64,000 nt of DNA from Congeria kusceri (GCA_027627225.1 CM051030.1:8378001-8442000), one strand, 5' to 3'; shown: positions 22,737-35,718, numbered from the stretch's first letter. A program made the numbers and translations. The notes: a model not told the origin generated them from the letters alone.

Positions 22737-22970
22737 CTGATGGTATTTCTGCTGCTACTTCTCCTCCTCCGCCTCCAATTACTACATATTTTCACAACAA
22801 CAACAAACGTTCCTTTCCATTAGTTCTACTGCTACTACTTGTAAATCAGATTCTGCTTCTGCTGCTGATGCAGTGTCAAATTTGTAAACCGTTTCAGTCG
22901 TATATCTGAATGTCTATGACTGTCATTTCAAAAAGCGACATAAACAATTACAATCAGTTTGTCACATAAC

Positions 22971-23815
22971 TACGGTGTCCTGTTACGGCCATCGTAGTTT
23001 CGACCTGTGCTTATAAAAGGGCGACACGATACGCCGAAGAGCCGAGACGATGCGCCGAAGAGCCGACACGATACGCCGAAGCGATATAAACGTCGCAATC
23101 TCGTGTGTGTTTTCATATGTTGCTATAAAATTGGGCGAAGATACGAAGATAAAGACGTTCAAATCGCTTCGGTACATCGTGTCGGCGTGTCGGCGCATTG
23201 TGTTGGCGCGTCGGCGCATCGCGTCGGCGCATTGTCTCGGCGCTTCGGCGAATAGTGTTGGCGCGTCGGCGCATTGTCTCGGCGCGTCGGCGCATCGTGT
23301 AGGCGCATTGTCTCAGCGCTTTGGCGCATCGTGTCGGTGCGTCGGCGTATCGTCTCGGCGCGTCGGCGCCCTTTATTTTCTGAGGTCGCCGACGGGCCGA
23401 CACGATACGTCGACGCGCCGAGACGATACGCCGACGCGCTGAGACGATACACCAACGCGCCGAGACGATACGCCGACGCGCCGACACGATACGCCGAGGC
23501 GCCGATACGATACGCCAAAGCGCCGAGATGATGCACCGACGCGCCAACACGATGTGCTGACACGATGCGCCGAAGCAATATGAACGTAGAATCTTCGTAT
23601 CTTCGCCCAATTTCATAGCCACATATGCAAAAAAAAACCACATGAGATTGCGACGTTTATATCGCTTCGGCGTATCGTGTCGGCGCTTCGGCGCATCGTC
23701 TCGGCGCTTGTGTGTATCGTGTCGGCACCTCGGCGTATCGTGTCGGCGCGTCGGCGCCATTTCATAAGCACAGGTCGAAGTCGCCAAACTACGATGGACG
23801 TAACAGGACACCGTT
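22971..23815. mobile_element. Foldback element, copy A (left arm)
   Basis: The ends tacggtgtcctgttacggcc (22971-22990) and the complementary cgtaacaggacaccgt (23799-23814) are inverted repeats. They continue inward through catcgtagttt and into GC-rich minisatellite. The 21-bp unit is about gcgccgacacgatacgccga plus one base. A middle pair, ttgggcgaagatacgaagat and atcttcgtatcttcgccca, is again inverted. Flanks CATAAC (22965-22970) and CATAAC (23817-23822) look like a 6-bp target duplication. No transposase frame; Arg/Ala-rich frames are minisatellite translations. Confidence 0.8.
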
Positions 23816-24960
23816 GCATAACAGTATGTTACCGTACTATGTCTAATTCAACTGCTAATTCTACTGCTACTCCTTTACCAGGACAACCGTAACTTTCACT
23901 AATACTATTTTATCGCAACAGCTACTACTACTACAACTACGGTAGAACTACTTATATCACTACCACCACCACCAACACTTCTCTTCCGACTGCTATTAAC
24001 ACGAACACAACCATCACTTCTACACCTCCGACGAATACTAACACATTCACCACCACTACTACTACTAACACAAGCGTAACCACTTCTGCTGTTCCTCCAA
24101 CTAAGATTTACTCCACCACCACACTACTGCTACTCCTCCGACTGCTACTGACACTACCACAACCATTACTACTACTCCGACGCATACTACTACTCCAACT
24201 CCTACTACTACTTACACTAACACCAACAGTATTACTACTCCCTCGACTAGTAATAATACTAATGCCACCACCACTACTACTCCTTCTCCGACTACTAACA
24301 CTAACAGCACGACCAATATATATCCTCCGACTACATCTTACACGTACACTGCCACTACTTCTACTCCTGCCACTTCTACTAGCACTAACACCGCTGCTAT
24401 TAGTACTCCTTGGATTGCTACTTAAACCACCACCATAACTTCTCCTCTGACTACTACAAACTAACATCACCACCTCTGCTAATCCTCCGACATTTACTGA
24501 CACTAGCACCACCACCACTTCTACCTTCTCATACAATTACTAACACTCCCAACACCGTTATTACTACTATTACTAATACTACCGCCATAACCACCTGCTT
24601 CTGCGACTACTAATAACAATAACATCGTCACCACATTTACTCCTCCAACAAACGCCTCTGCTACTACACTCTGGCTAAAACATACTCTACCACCACCACT
24701 TCTACTCCTTCGACTGCAATAAAGACACACCACCGCCACTACAACTCATTTTACCATTACACTTTTCTACTTTTAGTGGTGTTAGTGGGGTAGTAGCAGT
24801 GGTGGTGATAGTGTAAAAGTAGTAGTAGTAGTAGTAGTAGTAGTAGGCGTTATCTTACTCGTAGTAGCAATAAATAGTAGTCGGAGAAGTGGTGGTGGTG
24901 TTAGTAGTAGTCTGATGAGTAGTAGTAATGGTGTTGGGAGTGATAGCACTACTCATAATA
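23816..24960 (-). repeat. ACT-orientation minisatellite, left arm
   Basis: Reverse complement of the GTA minisatellite at 33,656-34,299 and, further in, 32,225-32,726. Period markers are tctcctccgactactac-type phrases every roughly 45-48 bp. The orientation flips to GTA near 24780. The empty site of the right-arm insertion lies at 24471-24475 (cacct). Confidence 0.85.
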
Positions 24961-25290
24961 ATTCTTCGTAACATGATAAAGTACAATTAGGAATCAAATC
25001 TGTTGAAAGAATCTCCCGTAAAAATATATTTGCACGATGGTTTTACGGGCGCCAGTAATGCCAAAGTTGATATATGGGTGTCAGGACAGCCAGTAAATTA
25101 AAAGAATGTGTTTAACTTCAGTTAGTACTGGTTTGTTAGCAGTTCATATTTAAGAACTCATTGAAAATAGTCTTGTTTTGTGATAAAAATAATACAATAT
25201 TATACATATCAACATCATATACAACATTAATTCATTACAATTATAAGCAACATTTCTAAATAAAATCCATATAATATCGCTTAAACAGAA
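24961..25290. repeat. Non-triplet landmark segment of left arm
   Basis: Contains acgggcgccagtaatgccaa, gacagccagtaaattaaaag and agttagtactggtttgttag, all present in reverse complement at about 30,290-30,525. It is the clearest single-copy proof of the arm pairing. No gene. Confidence 0.9.
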
Positions 25291-25830
25291 CCAGAACCAG
25301 CACTGCTAATACTCTGACTACTACTTACACCACTACCACTACTACTCCTACTGATATTACTAATACCATCCCCACAACCACCCCACCACTATTATTCATA
25401 CTACGAACACCACCAGAACCAACACTAATACTCATACGACTACTACTGATAACACAGCCACTACAACTAGGACTTCTACGACTACAACTAACACCACCGC
25501 CACCACTAATACTCCGACTAACACTAACACCACCACTACCACTACTACTCCTACTGCTACTACTAACACATTCACCACCACCAATAATACGCCTACTACT
25601 ACTACTTATACCACCACTACAACTCCTATGACTACTTCTAACACCACCACCACTGCCACTACTACTCCTACGACTACTACTAACATCACCACCACCACTA
25701 CCACTCCTCCGACGACTACTAACACAACTGCCATGTATACCCCGACTACTACTAACACCACCACCACCTCCATTACTACTATTACTCCTACTAGTTCGAA
25801 CAATACCACCGCCTCCACTACTACTTAGAA
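25290..25830 (-). repeat. ACT minisatellite, mirrored at 29.56-30.27 kb
   Basis: Begins agaaccagaaccagcactgc, matching the complement of the right arm near 30,265. ccgactactactaacac markers recur. Confidence 0.85.
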
Positions 25831-26150
25831 CATAGCAGCAGCAGTAGTAGTTTTAGTAGTTGGAAATAGTTGTAGTAATAGTAGTAGTAGTAGTAGTAGT
25901 TGTTGTTGTTGTAGTTGTTGTTGTTGAAGTAGTAGTAGATGTTGATGTTGTTATAGAATTTGAAGAAGTACTGCACCAGTATAAATAATGATAGCGGTAA
26001 TTGTGTTAGTAGTAATCAGAGGTGTAATTATAGTGATGGTGTTAGTAGTTGTCGTAGGAGTAGTAATGGCAGTGGTATTGGGAGTAGTAGTAGTAGTGGT
26101 GACGGTAGTTTTGTAGTGTAGTACAATTATAACTATAACTATATAGTGAA

Positions 26151-26215
<65 letters not shown>

Positions 26216-26216
26216 C

Positions 26217-26254
<38 letters not shown>

Positions 26255-26745
26255 CAGCAGCAGCAGCAGCAGCAGCACAATTATAACTATAACTATATAG
26301 TAAAATTAGTAGAAGTAGTAGCAGTAGTAGTAGTATTAGTAGTAGTAGTAGCAGTAGCTGTAGTAGTATTAGCAGCAGCAGCAGCAGCAGTAGAAGTAGA
26401 AGCAGCAGCAGCAAAAGCAGTATTATTAGTAGTATAATTAGTAGTGGTAGTAGTTGTAGTTGTTGTTGTTGTAGTAGTAGTAGATGTTTATGTTGTTATA
26501 GAATTTGAAGAATTAATGCAGTAGTAAAAATAATGAGGTAGTTTAAGTAGCTGTAGCAAGTGGATGTTATTTTAGTGTGTATTGCTTTCAAGTTCCGTTA
26601 GCCTTCATTAGAACAGCTACTGCAGCCAAATTTAATGGTTCCTTTGCGGTCATTAATGGTCATATATCAAGCCTTGGCATGTTGGCACAATCTGAGCGGT
26701 AAATTCGAGCAAGATGTTAAAACGTGAGTTTCTTTGTGTTTCGCC
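25831..26745 (+). repeat. Inner part of left arm with (TAG)n
   Basis: Triplet runs at 26155-26275 and 26315-26480, with a repeated acaattataactataactat at about 26130 and 26277. Then comes a single-copy stretch (26560-26745) mirrored at 27,810-28,000. That pair includes the phrase aatggttcctttgcggtcat. Confidence 0.85.
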
Positions 26746-27809
26746 AGATACGGGGTGTTTTCCAATATAAGACCCTTGTTGTGGGGTGTTCAAAAATTGT
26801 GGGGTGTTTATAACACCCCACAATTTAGGACACCTATTTTTCGATAATATACCATAAATATAATATATTATGTTTTGGGTGAAATATGGCAACAACTAGG
26901 TTTTATATTGAAATCATATATACAGTAAAACACAGTTATTTCCCTTGTGTTAATACGCTAGAATGCTATTAAAATTGCATGTGGAGATTAAACCACCTGA
27001 TAGCTGAGGCACACACCGGCAGCTGGATACTAATCTTTGAGTAAAATTATAGAATATCATTCAACCTGATTGTAAACCTAACTTTGTTGAATGTGAAAAT
27101 ATCAAAATTACAGTTGATGAAATGTTTGAACTAATTAGAAACAAAAATATAGAAGTGTTTTCATTTTTATCGCAAGAACACTATTTAAGACTGCCTAGCG
27201 TATTAAGCAATTAGTATTAATATCCGGTAAATAAACTAATAAATACAGTTAATAATAAATTTATTGTGTTTTTAAAAGGTCTGAGGCTGGTGATTATTAT
27301 TTTATTGTAGCAATTATTATGATTGTCTCTGTTTATTAACCTTAAATGTTGACTTGCCATCATTATGGACAATTGTGATGCAGCATTTTGCAAAAGATCA
27401 ACATTACCTTAGTATGTCTTTAGGATAATTAACATATTTATTATAATTTTTATAATCTTTTTTTCTCAATGTGCTGAACTTTTATTTACTGAACATGTAC
27501 ATGTCCTGTCCATTATATTCGTTTGTGTTGAAAACCCCTATATTGTTTCCATTTATTAACAAACATTAGTATGTGAGTAACTAACAAACTAATGGCAACA
27601 CTGTTTTGAAACGTTAATCTTACACATTTTGCCTTTAACATGTAAGCAAAGTAAGAAAACAAAGTACATGTATTTACTTGTCTCCTACAATATATATTTT
27701 TACTTGTCTCCTACAATATATTTTTTATTCAAAAAGTGCATTCTAAGTATGCAAGGAAAACACTTTCAAGATCTCCAGTCAGTTTAATAACTACTGTGTT
27801 CATTAGGTA
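26746..27809. other. Spacer (loop) of the giant inverted repeat
   Basis: About 1.06 kb with no mirror copy. It contains a perfect hairpin at 26794-26826 (15-bp arms aaattgtggggtgtt and complement, 3-base loop) and a 28-29-bp direct repeat (tttacttgtctcctacaata) at about 27670-27730. No gene was recognised; the rest is AT-rich. Confidence 0.7.
26794..26826. repeat. Perfect 15-bp hairpin
   Basis: aaattgtggggtgtt, loop tat, aacaccccacaattt. Another ttgtggggtgttc lies just upstream at 26779. ggggtgtt also occurs near 26753. Confidence 0.9.
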
Positions 27810-28119
27810 TTTAAACACAAAGAAATTCACGTTTTAAAATCTTGCTCAAATTTACCGCTCAGATAGTGCCAACATGCCAAGGCTTGATATATGACCATTA
27901 ATGACCGCAAAGGAACCATTAAATTTGGCTGCAGTAGCTGTTCTAATGAAGGCTAACGGCACTTCAAAGCAATACACACCAAAATAACATCCACTTGCTA
28001 CAGCTACTTAAACTACCACTATCATTATTTTTACTACTGCATTAATTCTTCAAATTCTATAACAACATAAATATCTACTACTTCTACAACAACAACTACA
28101 ACTACTACCACTATTAATT

Positions 28120-28155
28120 ATACTACAACTAATGCTGCTTTTGCTGCTGCTGCTT

Positions 28156-28187
<32 letters not shown>

Positions 28188-28722
28188 AATACTACTATTG
28201 CTACTGTTACTACTACTACTACTACTACTGCTACTACTACTACTAATTTTACTATATAGTTATAGTTATAATTGTGCTGCTACTGCTGCTGCTGCTGCTG
28301 CTACTACTACTACTACTTCTACTACTACTACTACTACCACTACTGCTATTACTACTACTACTACTACTACTACTACCACTACTACTACTACTACAAATTT
28401 CACTATATAGTTATAGTTATAATTGTACTACACTACTACACTGCCGTCACCACTACTACAACTACTCCCAATACCACTACCATTACTACTCCTTCGACTC
28501 CTACTAACACCATCACTATAATTACTCCTCTGATTACTACTAACACAATTACCACTATCATTATTTTTGCTGCTGCAGTACTTCTTCAAATTCTATAACA
28601 ACATCAACATCTACTACTACTTCAACAACTACAACAACAACAACAACTACAACTACTACTACTACTACTATTTCCTACTACTAATACTAATACTATTACT
28701 GCTGCTGCTGCTGCTGCTGCTG

Positions 28723-28796
<74 letters not shown>

Positions 28797-28892
28797 GCTT
28801 CTAATTATACTACTACTAATACTGTTGTTGCTGCTGCTGCTTCTACTACTTCTACTTCTACTTCTACTACTACTACTACTACTACTACTACA

Positions 28893-28930
<38 letters not shown>

Positions 28931-28938
28931 TACTACTT

Positions 28939-29028
<90 letters not shown>

Positions 29029-29055
29029 CACTACTACTACCACTACTACTATATA
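28120..29055. repeat. (CTA)n/(CTG)n tracts, inner right arm
   Basis: Long CTA runs at 28195-28400 and 28660-29050, broken by ttatagttataattgt phrases (28258, 28408) that mirror the left arm. The mirrored single-copy-like block is 28390-28640. Poly-Leu, poly-Tyr and poly-Thr frames are by-products. Confidence 0.9.
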
Positions 29056-29059
29056 GTTA

Positions 29060-29195
29060 TAGTAATAATTAAATTACACCACTATTACTATTACTAAAAC
29101 TAACTCCACTACCACTACTACCATCATTATAATTACTCCTCCGATTAGTACTAACACAATCACTGCCAATACTACTACTACTACTACTACTACTA

Positions 29196-29235
<40 letters not shown>

Positions 29236-29474
29236 TAACACCACCACTACTTCTACTCCTTCCATTGCTGCTAGCACTACCACCACCTCTACAACTATTC
29301 ACCCGACCATAACTTAAACTCCCAACACCACTAATACTGCTGCTCCAACTACTAGTAACAACAACACTACCACCACAACGTCTACTTTTCTGACTTTAAG
29401 AAGTGTTATAAGTAACACATCCACACCCACTATAACCGGTACTATTATTTGGAATACTACTAACAGTAGTACAC

Positions 29475-29515
<41 letters not shown>

Positions 29516-30270
29516 GTAATAAATAAACACCACCAGAACCATCACCACCACTACTACTCCTGGTGATGGTGGTGGTAGTGTTAGTAATTGTCGGAGATGT
29601 GCTAGTAGTGGTTGTGTTCATATTAGTCGGAGTAGTAGTAGTGATAGTGGTTGTGGTGTTAGTAGTAGTCGGATGAGTAGTAAATGTTGTGGTGGTGATG
29701 AAAGTGTTATAAGTAGTCGGATGCGAAGTAGTGGTGGTGATGGTGGTGGTGGTGGTGGTGGTGGTGGTGGTGGTGGTGGTGGTGGTGATGTTAATTGTAG
29801 CCGTAGGAGTAGAAGGAGTGATGGTGTTAATAGTAATCGGAGGAGTAGTAGTGGAGGCGGTGGTATTGTTCGTACTAGTAGGAGTAGTAGTAGTAGTGGA
29901 GGTGGTGGTGGTGTAAGTAGTAGTCGGGGTATACATGGCAGTTGTGTTAGTAGTCGACGGAGGAGTGGTAGTGGTGGTGGTGATGTTAGTAGTAGTCGTA
30001 GGAGTAGTAGTGGCAGTGGCGATGGTGTTAGTAGTAGTCGGAGTATTAGTGGTGGCGGTGGTGTTAGTTGTAGTCGTAGAAGTCCTAGTTGTAGTGGCTG
30101 TGTTATCAGTAGTAGTCGTATGAGTATTAGTGTTGGTTCTGGTGGTGTTCGTAGTATGAATAATAGTGGTGGTGGTGGTTGTGGGGGTGGTATTAGTAAA
30201 AATAGCAGTAGGAGTAGTAGTGGTAGTGGTGTTAGTAGTAGTCAGAGTATTAGTAGTGCTGGTTCTGCTT
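29060..30270 (+). repeat. Triplet minisatellite block, inner right arm
   Basis: 29060-29320 is in ACT orientation. 29470-29520 is (AAT)n. 29560-30270 is in GTA orientation with TAGTCGGA markers and a (GGT)n run at about 29738-29786. 29850-30270 mirrors 25290-25830. Confidence 0.85.
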
Positions 30271-30525
30271 CTGTTTGTTCGATATTATATGATATTTTCA
30301 ATGAATTCGTAAATAAAAAACTAATTTCATTGAATTCTTAAATATGAACTGCTAACAAACCAGTACTAACTGAAGTTAAACACATTCTTTTAATTTACTG
30401 GCTGTCCTGACACCCATATATCAACTTTGGCATTACTGGCGCCCGTTAATCCGTCGTGTTAATATATTTTTAAGGGAGAGTATTTCAACAGATTTGAATC
30501 ATAATTGTACTTTGTCATGTTACAA
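30271..30525. repeat. Non-triplet landmark of right arm
   Basis: Reverse complement of about 24965-25260 (gacacccatatatcaacttt, ggcattactggcgcccgtta). Small differences include cgatggtttt versus cgacggatta. Confidence 0.9.
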
Positions 30526-30966
30526 AGAGTTTTTTATAGAAATAATTCTGCATAATTTTGTAGAAGAGAGTATTTAAGTTCTATTTTGTGGGGTCCTTTG
30601 AAACATGTTGTTGATAATATTTGTTTAGCCCATAGTTTCAAACCTGGTCATGATACAAATACTTTAAACATATCGTGATCTTAAATAATTTGCTTATTTC
30701 TAATTATTCAAAAACATAAGAAGTACATGTAATGGAAGAATTTTATGAAGAAGAAGTAGTTCAAAAAATTATGACAATAAGTCAGATAGTAGAAGTGGTA
30801 CTAGTAATTGTAGTAGTAATAGTAGTAGATGTAGTAGTAATAGAAGTAGTAGTAGTGGTGGTAGTGGTGGTAGTAGTAGCAGTAGTAGTAGTAGTGGTGG
30901 TAGTAGTAGTAGTTGTAGTAGTAGTAGTAGTAGTGGATGTAGTAGTAGTAGTGATGGGTAGTGGAG

Positions 30967-31008
<42 letters not shown>

Positions 31009-31063
31009 TAGTAGTAGTAGTAGTAGTGGTATAAGTAGAATAAGTAATAGAAACTACTACTAT

Positions 31064-31117
<54 letters not shown>

Positions 31118-32224
31118 TACTACTACTACTACTTGGTAGTAGTAGAAGTAGTTGTAGTTGTTGTTGTATCAGTAATAGTTGTAGCAGTAGTAGTAGTAGT
31201 ATTAATAACAGTAGAGTAGTAGTTGCAGTATTAACACCATAGTTGCATTTTCAGTAGGATACTGTTTTATTGATTTATATCGATTCCAGTTCGGAACTAA
31301 TAACTAATATTTTCATCGTAACGGATTTGTAATATAGTCGTGCATTACGGTCAGGTTAAATTGTCCGAACTATACTGCTGTATGTTTTGTCCCAGATTAT
31401 TGCGTCCAAAGTTTCTTTTTGGACAGTAAACATATCAGATTGCAAATTAACTGCAAAGGACTTGAAACATTTTTGAAAAAAAGGTCTTATGTATTTTGAG
31501 TTGCAACCTTGTGGTCTGTAATCACATGTACAGCTACAGGTATAGTCTATTTACATTTATTTGATAGTGTATACATGTGCTCCATTTACTTGCAGATTGG
31601 GGAAATCGTGATTTTCTTTTTATAAGCACACTGCAATAGCCTGTATTTAAATAGTCTGATTTACCCGTATTGATCCGTCCATGTTTATAACGATTCTTTC
31701 GGACAATGCTATCAGCAAATGTAACCCGAGAAATTGCTAACTTGATAATGCCATTGTTGCAAAATGTGTTATTTTTAAAATGCAGTAACATCATGTATAA
31801 TCAAAAAAAGTAATAATAATAATTAATCCTGACTCTACAGATATTGACTATATCAGTACAATACTTATTTGTAATTAGTGTTGAACAGAAGGTATCATAT
31901 TTAACATAACCCCTGTAATAAGAGGCGCATCATGGATGTGTATACATGTAGATGCTCCTACAGGTGCACTCTTGAGCGAATATCTTTATTGTATACAAAT
32001 ATATTTACAGATCCATATAAACAATGTACGTTATATAGAAATACTAACAGTAGCAGCAGTAGTAGTAGTAGTAGAAGTAGTAGTAGTAGTAGTGGTGTAG
32101 GTGGTGTTGGTGGTAGTATTAGTAGTAAAAAAAATTGTAGTAAAAGTAGTAGTGGTATAAGTAGTAGAAGTAATAGTAGTACTATAACTAACACCACCCC
32201 CTATATTACTCCTCTGACTACTAC
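30526..32224. other. Block present only in the right arm
   Basis: The left arm passes directly from the 24961 landmark to the minisatellite at 24955, so this 1.7 kb is an insertion here or a deletion there. It contains a GTA tract (30780-31045) facing a CTA tract (31050-31132), then about 800 bp of unique sequence (31240-32040) with no gene recognised, then another GTA/ACT inverted pair (32040-32225). No clear terminal repeats were seen. Confidence 0.65.
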
Positions 32225-32726
32225 TTACACTACCACAACCACAACTTCTATTCCTCAGAGTGTTGCTATCACTCCCAACACCATTACTACAACTCATCAG
32301 ACTACTACTAGCACCGCCACCACTTCTCCGACTACTATTTATTGCTACTACGAGTAAGACAAAGACTACTACTACTACTTTTACACTATCACCACCACTG
32401 CTACTACCCCACTAACACCACTAAAAGTAGAAAGGTGTAATGGTAAAATGAGTTGTAGTGGCGGTGGTGTGTCTTAATTGCAGGCGAAGGAGTAGAAGTG
32501 GTGGTGGTAGTGTATGTTTTAGCCAGAGTGTAGTAGCAGAGGCGTTTGTTGGAGAAGTAAAGGTGGTGACGATGTTATTGTTATTAGTAGTCGCAGAAGT
32601 AGGTGGTTATGGCGGTAGTATTAGTAATAGTAGTAATAACGGTGTTTGGAGTGTTAGTAATTGTCTGAGAATGCAGAAGTGATCGTGGTGCTAGTGTCAG
32701 TAAATGTCGGAGGATTAGCAGAGGTG
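32225..32726 (+). repeat. Minisatellite mirrored at 24.48-24.96 kb
   Basis: ACT then GTA orientation, switching near 32430, as in the left arm near 24780. It ends in cggaggattagcagaggtg, which continues after the inserted element. Confidence 0.85.
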
Positions 32727-33650
32727 CCACCAGTGTTCTGGCGAGGTATCACATAAGGTGAGACATTTGTCTCACAACTCATGAAAAATTGGGGACATTT
32801 CCAATTATTTTCAGACACAAACAAAATACACCTACAATTTCACCTCGACTAGTTGTGTCTTGTATGAGTGTCAGTGGATGGTATGAGTTTAACCAACAGC
32901 AGTTAACATTAGAAACACAGTTAATGCTATTTTTTTTAAATTTTATAAACTGTTCAACACAAATAACTGATATAAATAATAAACTTAAAATTAGTGATTT
33001 TCAATGGAAAAACGTTACTTTTTTGTGCTTAATAAAAAGTGAACGCGTCATAAAATTTCCTTCAACATTATAGGCAAGCCCACTGTGCCATTTAAACCAA
33101 GAATTTTGGAATTTTCGTTCAGGTTTTTACATGAAATTCGTGACACTGTCACTTTGAGTTTCTGTCAAAGAAACTTCTAGACCGTCACTGGCTTAATTAA
33201 TAGGGCTGCAGGCAGCATGCGAAGCGACGGCCAGACTCGTATCGTTACCAACAAACTCTTATGTTTTGATGTTTTGCGAGGAGAAATTACTCAATATAAC
33301 ATTCGAGGTTTTTTCTTGGGCGACGCAGCAGAAGACACCATCTTGGAAAACAAAGCGAATACTTTTTAATACGGAGAAAGACCTCGAACGCATTATGCTA
33401 TCGATTAGCTAAGATTGTAGCGCCATATTTAATTAAACCAATCAGAAAGCAGACCTCAATCGGATGTTTGATTCGTACTCGGTACACTTCGAGAGATTTG
33501 ATATCCGTCCCCAATTTTTTTCGCTTTTTTTGACGATTCGTCCCATGAAATTTTGTATGCGACAAAAATCGCTACTAGACCAATTTTTTTGCGACATTTG
33601 TGAAAAATAAGCGATAACATCGCAATTTCGCGGCATCGCCAGAACACTGG
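32727..33650. mobile_element. 924-bp TIR element inserted in the right arm
   Basis: The ends ccagtgttctggcga (32730-32744) and tcgccagaacactgg (33636-33650) are 15-bp perfect inverted repeats. The flanks aggtg (32722-32726) and aggtg (33651-33655) form a 5-bp target duplication (6 bp if the preceding G is counted). The left arm shows the uninterrupted site at 24471-24475. The interior is non-triplet sequence with frames of up to 94 codons but no recognised transposase. A ccaatcag box lies near 33438. The superfamily is uncertain. Confidence 0.85.
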
Positions 33651-34299
33651 AGGTGGTGATGTTAGTTTGTAGAAGTCAGAGGAGAAGTTATGGTGGTGGT
33701 TTTAGTAGCAATCAGAGGAGTACTAATAGCAGGGGTGTTAGTGCTAGTAGTAGTGGCAGGAGTAGAAGTAGTGGTAGTGTTAGTGTAAGATATAGTCGGA
33801 GGATACATATTGGTCCTGCTGTTAGTGTTAGTAGTAGGAGGAGGAGTAGTAGTGGTGGTGGCATTAGTATTATTACCAGTCGAGGGAGTAGTAATAGTGG
33901 TGGTGTTAGTGTAAGTAGTAGTAGTAGTAGGAGTAGTAGTATGCGTAGGAGTAGTAATAATGGTTGTGATAGTGTTAGTAGCAGTCGGAGGAGTAGCAGT
34001 AGTGTGGTGGTGGAGTAAATCTTAGTTGGAGGAATTGCAGAAGTGGTTACGCTTGTGTTAGTATTAGTAGTGGTGTTGAAAGTGTTATTATTCGTCGGAG
34101 AGTAGAAGTGATGGTTGTGTTCATGTTAAAAGCAGTCGGAAGAGAAGTATTGATGGTGGTGTTAGTGATATAAGTAGTTCTACTGTAGTTGTAGCTGTTG
34201 CGATAAAATAGTATTAGTGAAAGTTACTGTTGTCCTGGTAAAGAAGTAGCAGTAGAATTAGCAGTTGAATTAGACATAGTACGGTAACATACTGTTATG

Positions 34300-35020
34300 T
34301 ACGGTGTCCTGTTACGGCCATCGTAGTTTGGAGACTTCGAACTGTGCTTATGAAATGGCGCCGACGCGCCGACAGGATACGCCGAGGCGCCGAAACGATA
34401 CATAGAAGCGCCGACACGATACGCCGAAGCGATATAAACGTCGCAATCTCGTGTTTTTTTTTTTATGTGGCTATGAAATTGGGCGAAAATACGAAGATAC
34501 GAAGATTGTACGTTCATATCGCTTTGGCGCATCGTGTCAGCGTGTCGGCACATCGTGTTCGCGCGCGGCGCATCATCTCAGCGCTTTGGCGTATCGTGTC
34601 GGTGCCTCCGCGTATCGTGTCGGCGCGTCGGCGAATCGTCTCGGGGCGTCGGTGTATCGTCTCAGCGCGTCGGCGTATCGTGACAATGCGCCGACACGAT
34701 GCGCCGAGACGACGCGCCGACACGATTCGCCGAAGCGCCGAGACAATGCGCCGACACGATGCGCCCACGCGCCGACACGATGCGCCGACACGATGTACCG
34801 ACGCGATTTGAACGTCGTTATCTTCGTATCTTCGCCCAATTTTATAGCAACATATGAAAACACACACGAGATTGCGACGTTTATATCGCTTCGGCGTATC
34901 GTGTAGGCTCTTCGGCGCATCGTCTCGGCTCTTCGGCGAATCGTGTCGGACCCTCGGCGTATCGCGTCGCCCTTTCATAAGCACAGGTCGAAACTACGAT
35001 GGCCGTAACAGGACACCGTA
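34300..35020. mobile_element. Foldback element, copy B
   Basis: The ends tacggtgtcctgttacggcc and ggccgtaacaggacaccgta are perfect 20-bp inverted repeats, extending to catcgtagttt and its complement. Inverted similarity continues about 200 bp inward through 21-bp GC-rich units and the aacgtcgcaatctcgtgt block. Flanked by GTTATG at 34294-34299 and 35021-35026. Complete relative to the others. Confidence 0.85.
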
Positions 35021-35284
35021 GTTATGTGACAAACTGATTGTAATTGTGTTATGTCGCTTTTTTAAATGACAGTCATAGACATTCAGATATGCGACTGAAA
35101 CGGTTTACAAATTTGACACTGCATCAGCAGCAGAAACAGAATCAGATTTAGAAGTAGTAGCAGTAGAACTAATGGAAAGGAACGTTTCTTGTTGTTGTGA
35201 AAATATGTTGTAGTAGTAATAGAAGGCGGAGGAGGAGAAGTAGCAGCAGCAGTACCATCAGCATAATTATTATTATTATTATTA

Positions 35285-35291
35285 TTATTAT

Positions 35292-35326
<35 letters not shown>

Positions 35327-35336
35327 CTACTACTAC

Positions 35337-35404
<68 letters not shown>

Positions 35405-35405
35405 C

Positions 35406-35454
<49 letters not shown>

Positions 35455-35500
35455 GTTAGAAGTAGTCGTAGCAGTAGTAGTAGTACTAGGAGGAGGAGCT
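35285..35500 (+). repeat. (GTA)n run, unit 1
   Basis: Pure or near-pure GTA after (ATT)n at 35265-35292. The same position in later units differs in length (36955-37010, 38465-38770), showing slippage. Confidence 0.9.
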
Positions 35501-35718
35501 GAAAAAATAGATGGAGGAGCAGTAGTTGTAGTAGTAGAAGTAGAAGAAGTAGTAGTAGGTGGAGGAGTATGAAAAGTAGTAGTAATAGTATCAGTAGTAG
35601 CTAAAGGTGTTTGTTGTTTTCTTGTTATAGTAGTTGTAGAAACCGTGGTGCCTTGTTGCAGTAGTAGTAGCAGATGTAGTAGTAGTAGTAGCAGTGGTGG
35701 GAGTAGTATTAGTAGCAT

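Larger units (their letters stand above)
21524..26745. repeat. Left arm of giant inverted repeat
   Basis: Read inward, this arm is the reverse complement of 39,979 back to 27,810. Landmarks (left/right): gttactcaccctacc 21524/39979; gcactcgtgaaataaaat 22096/about 39265; tcagtttgtcacataac 22954/about 38260 and 35035; cagaggtg region 24471/32722; gggcgccagtaatgccaaag about 25048/30450; catcactataattactcc complement about 26030/28510; attaatggtcatatatcaag about 26653/27900. Similarity is high in unique landmarks and looser in triplet tracts. Confidence 0.9.

Noticed and set aside
22217..22909. 230-codon Thr/Asn-rich frame
   Set aside because: It reads a CTA/AAT microsatellite tract; composition follows the repeat exactly.
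22983..23819. Arg/Ala/Ser-rich frames (repeating RRRADTIRR and GASAYRVGA)
   Set aside because: They come from the 21-bp GC-rich minisatellite of the foldback element. 21 is a multiple of 3, so frames stay open; mirrored frames occur on both strands and in all copies.
28567..29097. 176-codon poly-Leu frame
   Set aside because: Pure CTA/CTG repeat translation.
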